Source of the DNA: Pseudopedobacter sp038243635
Lineage (GTDB): Bacteria > Bacteroidota > Bacteroidia > Sphingobacteriales > Sphingobacteriaceae
Direction: 5' to 3'
DNA: 64,000 nt
Assembly: GCA_038243635.1 (NCBI GenBank)
Contig: JBBSQW010000010.1
Span: 52,421 to 116,420, forward strand
Numbering within the stretch: position 1 is the first letter of the stretch; the number at the start of each line of letters is the position of its first letter. The notes beneath the pieces are model-generated. The model had not been told where the DNA came from. It did no database searches and worked only from the letters and a program-made list of their open reading frames with translations. Both the position numbers and the translations under genes were made by a program. This document shows, in pieces, positions 44,868-53,757 of the stretch.

Positions 44868-45749
44868 TTATATTCCCGCATCTTTAGAAACTCCTCCTGC
44901 AATTCCTTGTACCCAGTCGCTATCTTTGTTGCCGTTAGCTAAGGCGCTTAATAAGCGATTGTAAACCAGATTTAACAATGGGGCAGGCATTTCGGCGTCC
45001 AATGCCATTTTGCTTGCTAAACGAGCGTCTTTAAATCCTAAACTTGCTTTAAAACCTACGGGTTGGTATTGCTTCTTTGCAATTAGGCTTCCGTAATTCT
45101 TATAGATGGGTGCATTAAACACAGTTTCTCCAAAAAAGTTGGCTATCTGCTCTCTGTTTAACCCTTGTTTTTCTGCCAAAGTGAAAGCTTCTGCCATGGT
45201 TTCCATGCTTGCCATAATCATAAAATTACCAGTTAGCTTAACAACGTTTGCTGCGCCTGCATCTGTGCCGAAATCATAAATAGCCTGACCCATTAATTCC
45301 AAAATAGATTTCACCTTTTGCTTCACCTCGTCTTCGCCAGATGTACATATAAAAAGTTTTGCATCCGCCGCCGCATTAGGTCGGCCAAAAACAGGAGAGG
45401 AGAGGTAGTGATGTTTTTTTTGTGGATGTTTTTTAAACAAGTCTCGTGACGTATCCGGAGAAATGGTGCTCATGCTGATGTGGGTTGCCCCGCTTTCCAT
45501 ATTGTTCAAAAGGCCATTATCTCCCTCGCAAATTTGGTAGAGTACATCGTCTTCAGAAAGCATGGTGATTATAATTTCTTGTCCGGTACATGCCTCTTTG
45601 ATCGAGCTACAAACTTTAAAACTTCCGGTTAAGTTTTTCGCTTTTTCTGGTGAGCGGTTGTAAACTTGAACTTGATGGCCAGCATTTATAATGTTTTGAG
45701 CCATTGGCAATCCCATGTTTCCTAAACCGATGAAAGTTATTTTCGTCAT
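44868..45749 (-). CDS. beta-hydroxyacid dehydrogenase (3-hydroxyisobutyrate dehydrogenase family)
   Basis: 293 residues. N-terminal Rossmann motif FIGLGNMGLPMAQN (res. 5-18), substrate loop SSPVFGRPNAA (about 117-127), and catalytic Lys in KLTGNFMIMASME (about 167). Members reduce small oxoacids or oxidise hydroxyacids with NAD(P); the substrate here is not predictable. First gene of a two-gene operon with the MBL hydrolase. Confidence 0.88.
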   Translation of the reverse strand: MTKITFIGLGNMGLPMAQNIINAGHQVQVYNRSPEKAKNLTGSFKVCSSIKEACTGQEIIITMLSEDDVLYQICEGDNGLLNNMESGATHISMSTISPDTSRDLFKKHPQKKHHYLSSPVFGRPNAAADAKLFICTSGEDEVKQKVKSILELMGQAIYDFGTDAGAANVVKLTGNFMIMASMETMAEAFTLAEKQGLNREQIANFFGETVFNAPIYKNYGSLIAKKQYQPVGFKASLGFKDARLASKMALDAEMPAPLLNLVYNRLLSALANGNKDSDWVQGIAGGVSKDAGI

Positions 45750-45938
45750 GAATTTTAAATTTATATAATTTATGTATATATACTGATTATTAACATTCTA
45801 TATTTTCAATTTCTTTAGAGTTAATACGATATTTAGCTACTAAAATGCGTTTTTAGATATTATATTCCCTGCTATTTATCAAATATAACCAAATGAGTTT
45901 ATGTTTTGTTCTGGTCTAAATCAAGCTAAACAAATTGC

Positions 45939-45946
45939 TAACTTTG
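45939..45946 (+). promoter_or_regulatory. -7 element of mnmE, next to the start codon
   Basis: TAACTTTG ends six bases before the ATG at 45953. As for the RES-Xre operon, transcription would start at about the start codon. Confidence 0.45.
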
Positions 45947-45952
45947 TGGCTT

Positions 45953-47320
45953 ATGAGTTTGTATCAAGAAGAGACGATTGTAGCATTAGCAACCCCTAAC
46001 GGAATAGGAGCCATTGGCGTAATTAGACTGTCCGGGCCAGAAGCTATAAGGATCATTAATAAGGTTTTTAAAGGCAAGGATTTAGAGCAGCAAGATAGCC
46101 ACACCATCCATTTTGGAACAATTAGAGAGGGAGATAAGATTGTGGATGAGGTTTTGGTTTCTTTATTCGTAGCGCCTAAATCTTATACTAAAGAAAACGT
46201 GGTTGAAATCAGCTGCCACGGCTCAAAGTATATCATAGATGCCATTATTAAACTGCTAATTAAACAAGGCGCAAGACTGGCGAAAGCTGGAGAATTCACT
46301 TTAAGAGCTTTCTTAAACGGAGGGCTTGATTTGTCTCAGGCAGAAGCAGTTGCAGATTTGATTTCGTCGAATTCAAAAGCTTCGCACCAACTTGCTATGC
46401 AACAGATGCGTGGTGGTTTTTCAAACGAATTAAAGTTGCTAAGAGAACAGCTGATTCACTTCGCAAGCATGATAGAATTGGAGCTGGATTTTGGGGAAGA
46501 AGATGTGGAATTTGCTAACCGTGATGATTTGCGACGCTTGATCACTAAGCTTCACACAAACATCTTACACCTAATACGCTCGTTTGATTTGGGTAATGTA
46601 ATTAAAAATGGTGTTCCAGTTGTAATTGCAGGTAAACCGAATGTGGGGAAATCCACGCTTTTAAATGCTTTGTTGAACGAGGAAAGAGCCATCGTTTCTG
46701 AGATTGCAGGAACCACACGAGATACCGTTGAGGACGAGATGAACATTAAGGGAATTACTTTTAGGTTTATTGACACGGCAGGAATTAGAGAAACACAAGA
46801 CATCATTGAAGCGAAAGGAGTAGAACGTACTTTTGAAAAAATAAAGACTTCTGCAATAGTAGTTTATCTATTTGATGCTCAAGAAACAGATGAAGGTGAA
46901 TTAGCTCAAATCTTAAAAGATTTGAAAGCAGTAATCAATCAAAATAATAGCACTTTAATTGTGGTTGCTAACAAAGCAGACATTCATCCGCTGGCGAATA
47001 GTACCGAAACCATTCTACAAATTTCTGCGAAAGAGAAGCAGAATTTGCAACAATTAGAAGATGCCTTACTGGATGCAGTGAACCTAAATCTCTTGAATTC
47101 TGACGAAGTAATTATCAGTAATATCCGACATTTGGAAGCACTTCAAAAAACGGAAGACGCACTAAATCGAGTGATGGGAGGTATCGATAATCCGGTAACT
47201 TCTGACTTTTTAGCATTGGATATTAAGCAGGCTTTGCATTACTTAGGGGAGATAGTTGGTGCGGTTACTACTGATGATTTATTGGATAATATATTCTCTA
47301 AGTTCTGTATCGGAAAGTAA
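45953..47320 (+). CDS. mnmE: tRNA uridine-5-carboxymethylaminomethyl GTPase MnmE
   Basis: 455 residues from ATG 45953 (MSLYQEETIVALAT); the six codons upstream are not conserved. N-terminal folate-binding domain (1-118), helical domain, G domain with P-loop G227-KPNVGK-S234, the AGTTRDT G2 motif, DTAGIRE G3 and NKAD G4, and the C-terminal FCIGK that carries the catalytic Cys. With MnmG it makes cmnm5U34 in tRNA. Its last 18 bases coincide with the attB region of a known island family. Confidence 0.96.
   Translation: MSLYQEETIVALATPNGIGAIGVIRLSGPEAIRIINKVFKGKDLEQQDSHTIHFGTIREGDKIVDEVLVSLFVAPKSYTKENVVEISCHGSKYIIDAIIKLLIKQGARLAKAGEFTLRAFLNGGLDLSQAEAVADLISSNSKASHQLAMQQMRGGFSNELKLLREQLIHFASMIELELDFGEEDVEFANRDDLRRLITKLHTNILHLIRSFDLGNVIKNGVPVVIAGKPNVGKSTLLNALLNEERAIVSEIAGTTRDTVEDEMNIKGITFRFIDTAGIRETQDIIEAKGVERTFEKIKTSAIVVYLFDAQETDEGELAQILKDLKAVINQNNSTLIVVANKADIHPLANSTETILQISAKEKQNLQQLEDALLDAVNLNLLNSDEVIISNIRHLEALQKTEDALNRVMGGIDNPVTSDFLALDIKQALHYLGEIVGAVTTDDLLDNIFSKFCIGK
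47303..47320 (+). other. attB-like end of mnmE
   Basis: TTCTGTATCGGAAAGTAA, coding FCIGK-stop. From established knowledge, SGI1-type islands integrate in the last 18 bases of mnmE (trmE/thdF), with a near-identical core. Here the downstream DNA is accessory and a degraded copy lies at 51798-51817. Confidence 0.5.
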
Positions 47321-47731
47321 GACCCCAAACAAAACACTAAAAAACACATACAAACGGCTGGAAAACAATCTTTTATCAATTTTTCTTTGCCTGTCGCTTT
47401 TTGTTAATCCCCAACAATCAGCATATTCTTGTATAGCATTTGTACCTCAAAACAGAGTTTGTACCCCGCCCGAAAAAAACGGTGAGCTAACCCGGCTCTG
47501 GAAGTAAATATATTGAAGGAGATGTCTCCATACTGGGAGATTTCAGTGAGAGTGGTTAGGAAAGACAACTATTTTGCAATAGCCACCATCATTTTTAATA
47601 AAACACTGTTTTAGCAATTTAAATGGGGATAACTGCCGCGACAATGATCTTAAACAGGATGGTAAAGGACAGTAAGGTAAAATTAGGTAACTATCTTTGT
47701 GAGATTATTCTTCTATTGACCAAGTATTTCC
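47321..47731. other. left end of a probable integrated island
   Basis: No gene. Contains two direct TTTGTACC words at 47439-47446 and 47458-47465 (arm-site-like), and GGAAGTAA at 47500-47507, which repeats the end of the mnmE site. An ORF reading across the mnmE end is not supported. Confidence 0.45.
47692..47699 (+). promoter_or_regulatory. -7 element of the GH106 gene
   Basis: TATCTTTG, 33 bases before the start codon. Confidence 0.5.
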
Positions 47732-50700
47732 ATGATTCGAAAACTATTGATGACCTTTTTCCTGGCATTCTTTGTTGTTACCTATTCCTTAAAAGCACAA
47801 GATGTCTTACGATCCGGGTTCAAAAACCCACCATCTTCAGCAAAAGCGCGTACCTGGTGGCATTGGATCAACGGAAACATTTCTAAAGGAGGAATAACTG
47901 CCGATCTGGAAGCAATGAAGAAGGTAGGCATACTGGAAGCTCAGATTTTTAACGTTGATCAGGGTTATCCAGAAGGGCAAGCCACCTTTTTAGGGCCTAA
48001 ATGGCTTGAACTTTTTAGCTTTGCTGTATCAGAGGCTAGTCGGCTAGGCCTTGAGATCGGATTTAACAACGGTGCTGGATGGTCCTCAAGCGGTGGGCCA
48101 TGGATCACGCCGGAAAATGCTATGCAAACTATAATTTACACCGAGATAAAACTAAAAAGTTCAAGTAAAGTTCATCAAAAATTGCCTCAACCCGCTACTA
48201 AATTTAATTATTACCGGGACATCGCCGTAGTGGCTTTCCCAACTCCTCGGCATGCTCAACGAATTGACGACATAGCGCTAAAATCGTTATCAGGTGACTC
48301 CTTTAAAACCCACCTCTATCCCGATGGTAAAGTAGTCAACGGTTCGGCAATCGTGGACAAGGAAAAGATCATTGACTTGACTGATAAAATGATGGCAGAT
48401 GGTACATTGAACTGGACTGCGCCAAGCGGTGACTGGACGGTGATCAGGTTTGGACATTCCGCAAATGGAACCGAAAATCGTCCAACCGGACTGGGCGGCA
48501 AGGGTTTGGAAGTGAATAAAATGAGCCAGAAGGCTCTTGATAGTTACTGGCAAGGGGGGATTAAGCCAATTTTAGACAAAGTTGGACCGCTTGTAGGGAC
48601 TGCGTTGACCAATTGTTTAATAGACAGTTATGAAGTGGGTTGCAACAACTGGACCCCTGGATTTTTCGAAGAGTTTAAAAAGCGACGCAAATACGACTTA
48701 AAAACGTATTTGCCAGCACTGGCAGGATATTACGTAGAAAGCGGAGAGAGTTCTGAAAGATTTCTGTGGGATTTTAGAAAGACCATTGGTGATTTGATCG
48801 CTGAAAATTACTACGGCTACTTTGGAGATCTGTGTCATAAAAGCGGGATGAAATTTTCGGTAGAACCTTATGGAGGTCCTTTTGAAGCGCTTAAAGTAGG
48901 GGCTTACGGAGATATTGCCATGAGTGAGTTCTGGCTTGGGAGAAAAGAATATTCAAGTTCCTCTAAGTTAGCGGCTTCGGCTTCCCACTTGAAAGGCAAT
49001 GCCATCACCGCCGCCGAGTCTTTTAGCAGCCAGGGTGGATGGACCAATCATCCTGCAACAATGAAGTCTACCGGGGATTTTATGTGGACTGAAGGAGTAA
49101 ACAGGTTTATCTTCCATTCTTACGCCCATCAACCCTGGAATGTAGGGCCGGGTATGACTTTTCATATGTACGGGGTAGAGATGAACAGACTTAACACCTG
49201 GTGGGAGCAGAGTAGTGCTTACATGAGCTACATTGCCCGTTCCCAATTTCTACTTCAGCAGGGACAAAGCTTCGCTGATGTGCTAATATTTACGGGTGAG
49301 TCCTCACCCAATGATGCCATTTACCGTTCAGATATCAAAGCACTGGGCTACGACTACGATCAGATAGGGTCAGATGAGTTAGCGCATCTTACAACGAGTA
49401 ACGGAAAGATATTTACCCGCAGCGGACTGTCTTACCGCATATTGATACTACCCGAAACAGAATGGGCAACACCTGAGCTGATGCTAAAAATAAAAGAACT
49501 TACCTCCGGCGGCGCTATCATAACCGGATCAAAGCCTAAGAAATCTCCTAGTCTACAGGGTTACCCAGCCTCTGATGATTTGGTGGCAAAATTGGCTGAT
49601 GAAATTTGGGATAAAAAAAATGTTTTGCCATCCTCTTTTTCCAGGGTCAGCAGTAAATTAAAATTGATTCCAGATTTTGATGGTGGGGCAACCGGCACAG
49701 ATCTCAATTTTATTCACCGAGTGGTAGGTGACAACGACATTTATTTTATATCCAATCCCAAAAATGAGTATCGCAGGGAAACTTGCCGTTTTAGAGTTGC
49801 AGACCGTCAGCCCGAAATGTGGAATGCTGAAAAGGGAAGCATCGAAGATATTGCCGTATGGCAGAAAGCGCCCGATAAGTCCACAGAAATCCCCTTATCT
49901 TTTGAACCTAATGGCGCCTATTTCATTGTTTTTTCAAACCGAAAAGTGAGTCAGTCCAGCCATATAACTACTATCAAAACTAATATGCATGTTGAAAAGG
50001 CTGTCCCCCTGCAAGATTTGAAAATCATTAAAGCGGAATATGGCAACTTTTTGCCGGATGGGATAGTTGATGTAACTGAAGCACTATCTGCAAATATTTG
50101 GGCAGATAGCATTCAGTTAACTGCAAACAATCATCTTTCCTCAATTGATCCGGCGCCAGGCGCTGTTAAAAAGCTCCAGGTAACCTATGAGCTTTCGGGA
50201 GAGATATATAAGACCGAATTAATTGAGAATGAGCGCCGAACGATAAAATTTAATAAAAGTCAGTTTAAGCTTATCAGGGCATTATATGGTAAACTAAATC
50301 CTGAAATTAACATTCTGGAGAATTACCACGTAGTTGATGTCACATCTAAAATAAATACCCTGGTTTCAAGTGGAATGCTTACTTTTAAAGTTACCGATAG
50401 CTTACTAGACAATCCTCAAATCAAGCAAGGAGCAGAGAATGGTTTGAGACTAACGTATTCAACCGAGGGTAAAATGAATACCGTTGAGGTACGAAAGGGA
50501 GCGTTTGTTCATCTGGAGCAAAATACTCCACAGTCAAAGCTCGTTTATGAAAATAAAGTTGCTACATGGGTTACTCCAAACACAGGAAAGCTAACCTATA
50601 CTAACAATAATGGTGTTGTAAGAATTGCAAAGGTTAAAAAAGTTCCAAAGCCCATCGAGTTATCTGGATCCTGGGAGCTGAGCTTCCCTAAAAAGTCAGG

Positions 50701-51220
50701 AGCTGGAAAAAAAGTGACATTTGATAAACTAATATCCTGGCCGTTATCAGCAGATGACGATATCCGTTATTTCTCTGGTACGGCGACATATAAAAAGCAA
50801 TTTAAGTTAGCAGCCAATTTATTGAAGCCATTGTATTCAATTGAGCTGGATTTAGGGAGTGTACAGGTAATCGCCGAAGTACTTTTAAACGGAAAAAATC
50901 TAGGTATACTTTGTAATCCTCCTTTTAGACTTGAACTTGGAGACGCCGTACATGCAGGCACAAATGAGCTTGAAATTCGCATCACGAATTTATGGCCAAA
51001 TCGCCTTATCGGTGATGCTAAGATTCCAGATGACGTCCTATGGGGAGATTATGTGCCCGAAAAGTGGCCAACCTGGTTGTCAGATGACGGTGCGTCACGA
51101 AATTCAAAGCGTACGACTTTTACCACCTGGAAACACTGGAATGAAAACTCGGAACTTAAGCCTTCGGGTATGTTAGGTCCAGTTTCGTTGAGGTTCTTTT
51201 CGCATAGGAAACTCCATTAA
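47732..51220 (+). CDS. glycoside hydrolase family 106-type alpha-L-rhamnosidase
   Basis: 1162 residues. Signal peptide (about 1-22, ending SLKA), then the GH106 opening: SGFKNPPSSAKARTWWHWIN, GGITADLEAMKKVGILEAQ and FNNGAGWSSSGGPWI. Further catalytic-domain segments include SVEPYGGP and TAAESFSSQGGW. The C-terminal part is beta-rich and ends in a galactose-binding-like domain (LELDLGSVQVIAEVLLNGKNLG). It would remove rhamnose from plant pectins or glycans in the periplasm. No susCD or other PUL genes flank it. Base use is visibly richer in G+C than that of the nearby core genes. Confidence 0.88.
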   Translation: MIRKLLMTFFLAFFVVTYSLKAQDVLRSGFKNPPSSAKARTWWHWINGNISKGGITADLEAMKKVGILEAQIFNVDQGYPEGQATFLGPKWLELFSFAVSEASRLGLEIGFNNGAGWSSSGGPWITPENAMQTIIYTEIKLKSSSKVHQKLPQPATKFNYYRDIAVVAFPTPRHAQRIDDIALKSLSGDSFKTHLYPDGKVVNGSAIVDKEKIIDLTDKMMADGTLNWTAPSGDWTVIRFGHSANGTENRPTGLGGKGLEVNKMSQKALDSYWQGGIKPILDKVGPLVGTALTNCLIDSYEVGCNNWTPGFFEEFKKRRKYDLKTYLPALAGYYVESGESSERFLWDFRKTIGDLIAENYYGYFGDLCHKSGMKFSVEPYGGPFEALKVGAYGDIAMSEFWLGRKEYSSSSKLAASASHLKGNAITAAESFSSQGGWTNHPATMKSTGDFMWTEGVNRFIFHSYAHQPWNVGPGMTFHMYGVEMNRLNTWWEQSSAYMSYIARSQFLLQQGQSFADVLIFTGESSPNDAIYRSDIKALGYDYDQIGSDELAHLTTSNGKIFTRSGLSYRILILPETEWATPELMLKIKELTSGGAIITGSKPKKSPSLQGYPASDDLVAKLADEIWDKKNVLPSSFSRVSSKLKLIPDFDGGATGTDLNFIHRVVGDNDIYFISNPKNEYRRETCRFRVADRQPEMWNAEKGSIEDIAVWQKAPDKSTEIPLSFEPNGAYFIVFSNRKVSQSSHITTIKTNMHVEKAVPLQDLKIIKAEYGNFLPDGIVDVTEALSANIWADSIQLTANNHLSSIDPAPGAVKKLQVTYELSGEIYKTELIENERRTIKFNKSQFKLIRALYGKLNPEINILENYHVVDVTSKINTLVSSGMLTFKVTDSLLDNPQIKQGAENGLRLTYSTEGKMNTVEVRKGAFVHLEQNTPQSKLVYENKVATWVTPNTGKLTYTNNNGVVRIAKVKKVPKPIELSGSWELSFPKKSGAGKKVTFDKLISWPLSADDDIRYFSGTATYKKQFKLAANLLKPLYSIELDLGSVQVIAEVLLNGKNLGILCNPPFRLELGDAVHAGTNELEIRITNLWPNRLIGDAKIPDDVLWGDYVPEKWPTWLSDDGASRNSKRTTFTTWKHWNENSELKPSGMLGPVSLRFFSHRKLH

Positions 51221-51256
51221 TTGTTCTGCCCTTGTTGACATGGTATCACCTGCAGA

Positions 51257-51697
51257 TCAAAGTAAATTTAGCATTTCATTGTCGTACCCTTTTAGAATAG
51301 GACTATTAGGCGACAACTCGGTTATCAAGTAATTAACCTGGCCAGCGCTGCATATTCGTATACGTTGTGCGGTATTTAGTTTTTCTGAAATGCTGAGCAC
51401 AGCCGTCTTTTTTGAGGAGCGTATGATGGCTTTTTTTACCTGAACTATCTCCCAGTCCATGTCTGTGAGTCCTTCTTCAGCCGAAAAAGCATTCGCACCC
51501 AATAGGCAAAGGTCAACTTTGAGGTCTACAAGCTGGTTGATCACACTGGCGCCAATATGCAGGTTTGCGTTTTTTGTCAGCTGACCTCCTATAGTCATTA
51601 CTTGCAAGTTACTATGCTCGGAAAGGGTAATCGCCACTTGCGGACTGATGGTAAAAAAAATAGCCTTAAGGTTCTCAGGGATTAATTTAGCGAGTCA
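51257..51697 (-). pseudogene. DeoR family regulator, C-terminal part only
   Basis: The effector domain is present: LAKLIPENLKAI, then MTIGGQLTKNANLHIGASV, CLLGANAFSAEEGLTD and KKTAVLSISEKL, all typical of sugar-phosphate-sensing DeoR proteins. The frame starts at a stop codon (about 51698), and the HTH half (about 80-100 residues) is missing. The loss coincides with the att-like right end of the island. It probably once regulated the convergent rhamnosidase gene. Confidence 0.82.
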
Positions 51698-51738
51698 TTT
51701 ATGTTTGAAATTTTTCAATAACTTATAGGTATCTCAAA

Positions 51739-51762
51739 TTTGCACCTATTTTGTACCTCAAA
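51739..51762 (+). repeat. right-end TTTGTACC arm sites
   Basis: TTTGCACC at 51739-51746 and TTTGTACCTCAAA at 51750-51762; the 13-mer also occurs in direct orientation at 47439-47451, just inside the left end. Confidence 0.45.
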
Positions 51763-51797
51763 CTCTGTAACCACCTTATAATCAACGCCACAATACT

Positions 51798-51817
51798 TTC
51801 TGTATCATCGGAAGTAA
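51798..51817 (+). repeat. degenerate copy of the mnmE 3' end (attR-like)
   Basis: TTCTGTATCATCGGAAGTAA versus TTCTGTATCGGAAAGTAA at 47303-47320: nine identical bases, then a three-base insertion and a one-base deletion. It is the only similar site I found in the window. Confidence 0.4.
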
Positions 51818-51883
51818 ATTGAATCGCCAGTGGCGAAGCATCTTATTTAGTGTTCACGGTTTTTACTTTTGATATGAGTTTCT

Positions 51884-52968
51884 CTAAATATCAATATGTT
51901 CGGTTTTTTTAACGATACTTCGAATCACATCGTCAAGCTCAGACGCTGAAGTAAACAGGTGTTTTAATAACTCGTCCTTTTCTGAAGGTGCCTCCTGATT
52001 CAACTCTTGCATAAGGCTCCGCAAAGAAACCATCACCAATACTTTCTAAAATAGAATCTTTCTCGGCCAAAGCATTTTTAATTTTTTCTTCTGCCAGTTT
52101 TTAATTGGTCACATCTCTTTCTATAGCGATAAAGTGGGTGTGTACGCCTTTTTTATTGGTGAGAGGGGTTACCGTAAAATTAACCCAAAAAGGTTCACCA
52201 TTCTTTTTATAATTGATAGTAGTTACTTCATGTGATTCGAATTTTTTTAACGCATCGCTTAATTTCCTAATTTTGTTCTTATCCGTTAAAGCACCTTGCA
52301 AAATACGAGGTGTTTTGCCAATCACTTCCTCCGCCTTGTAGCCTGTCATTCTAGTAAAAGCTTCGTTTACATAAACTATTTTTGGTTCAGGGAACTCCAA
52401 ATGATCCGCTTCGGTAACCATAACAGCGTCATTGGCATTAATAATTACCGAGTCTAATAACTTTAATCTTTCTTCTTCGACTTTTCTCTGAGTAACATCG
52501 CTCATTGCGCCTACCATTCTAATGGCTTTACCTATCTTATTTCTGATAAGAAAGCCTTGATCACAAACGTAAGCATAAGTACCGCTCTGGCTTTTAAAGC
52601 GATATTCATCAAACCAATGTGATAGGTCGCTCTCAATCAGTTGACTTAATCCGTTCTGTACTCTTTCTTTATCATCGGGATGAATGCGGTTTAACCAAAG
52701 ATTAGCGTTGCTTTGAGTGATGTTTGCTTCAAAACCAAATAGCTGATAAAACCCAGGCCCCTAATAAATAGTATTATTAGCAAAATCCCAATCCCAAATA
52801 GCATCTGAAGTAGCTTTTGCTACATACTCAGATCTTTTGGTAACCACAAATTGTAAAAACTCCCGGCGACCAAAAAAGGTCGTTCGTTTTTAGATCTAAT
52901 TCCTAAAAGCCAATTTTAGAAATGCTTTCTGTAAGGTTTAGAAGTTCTTCCGCATTTTTTTGATTCAT
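51884..52968 (-). pseudogene. multi-PAS sensor protein, decayed
   Basis: Opens MNQKNAEELLNLTESISKIGF, then TAG at 52903-52905 where PAS proteins have Trp. A deletion fuses the first PAS to REFLQFVVTKRSEYVA in another frame. A second PAS has TAG at 52761-52763, again at a Trp position (IY*GPGF). A complete PAS/PAC block follows (VRMVGAMSDVTQRK-like linker, FTRMTGYKAEEVIGKTPRILQG). TAA at 52101-52103 replaces a likely Gln in DVTNxKLAEE, and after another frame change the remnant ends at 51884. No kinase domain survives. Confidence 0.85.
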
Positions 52969-53757
52969 ATTAATCCCACTTATTATGTTTTAGTTTTAGA
53001 AATAACGGCATCAGCTTCATTTTAAAATTCACCAACGGTGGAAATGCCAAGAATCTTTGAAGTCCCAAGCAATTGAGGTTTAGCTAAATATAAGCAGTTC
53101 TCGCTATAGTTAAAAAATAAATTTAGCTTATTTTAAAAAAGAACTATTAAGGTGTTAGGAGCAGATAAAGTACAGTCTACCGGTTTATCAAAGTGCCCAA
53201 TCTAAGAACGATAGTTTCTTAATGCATTAAGAAGGTTTTTTAAATCAGCAATAAGCTGGGTCTAATTTTTTAGCAGGAAATGGTTGAACGGTATTTCCGA
53301 AGTATTGGTTAATCTCATTATCGGTATTCTGTTTTTCTGCTAATCTGTTTAATATTACCAAAATTGGTTTAGAACCAAGCATTTGGCAATTCACTTCCGA
53401 ACTTTGCCGGGTTTTGCCGAACATTTCCGCCTTTATCCCAACTTCTTCGAGACCGCTACGAGAAAACAGAGGTCTTCCTCGACGAAATGTCGAATAAGTC
53501 CCAAAGGTAGTAGGATTTTTTTGCAACCAATCACATTTTTTGTCGTCATTGCGAGGAGAGTAACGATGTGGCAATTCCCAACCTACGGAGGCTGAAACCT
53601 TTCTTTGAGCAAATTCGGTAAAATCTGTTTGGAGAAAGTAACGTGGAAATTGCCTACAAAGTTCGAACCCCATCACCGCAATAATGAGTATGGAAACTCT
53701 TTCCGATTAGCCAATCGGTGGAACTACGCCACTAAATCCTACAGACTGATAATTTTT
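52969..53757. repeat. non-coding stretch with a CGTCATTGCGAGG-type repeat
   Basis: 52969-53270 shows nothing I can name. 53275-53730 contains the intergenic-repeat word GTCATTGCGAGGAGAGTAACGA with GTGGCAATTCCCA, plus a stretch whose translation (EVGIKAEMFGKTRQSSEVNC) recalls a repeat-derived false ORF seen in related genomes. I regard the 143-codon frame here as non-coding. Confidence 0.5.

Noticed and set aside
47732..51220. Polysaccharide utilisation locus
   Set aside because: Only one glycosidase gene; no susC/susD pair, sensor or further enzymes are adjacent.
16076..52905. Reassigned amber codons (Trp or pyrrolysine at TAG)
   Set aside because: TAG is used as an ordinary stop in intact genes of the window (for example the HAD/ECH gene, thiolase and nuoD), and the TAG-bearing genes are otherwise decayed or duplicates.
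53245..53676. 143-codon minus-strand ORF
   Set aside because: Composition and repeated words indicate a repeat-derived frame, with no start context and no domain.
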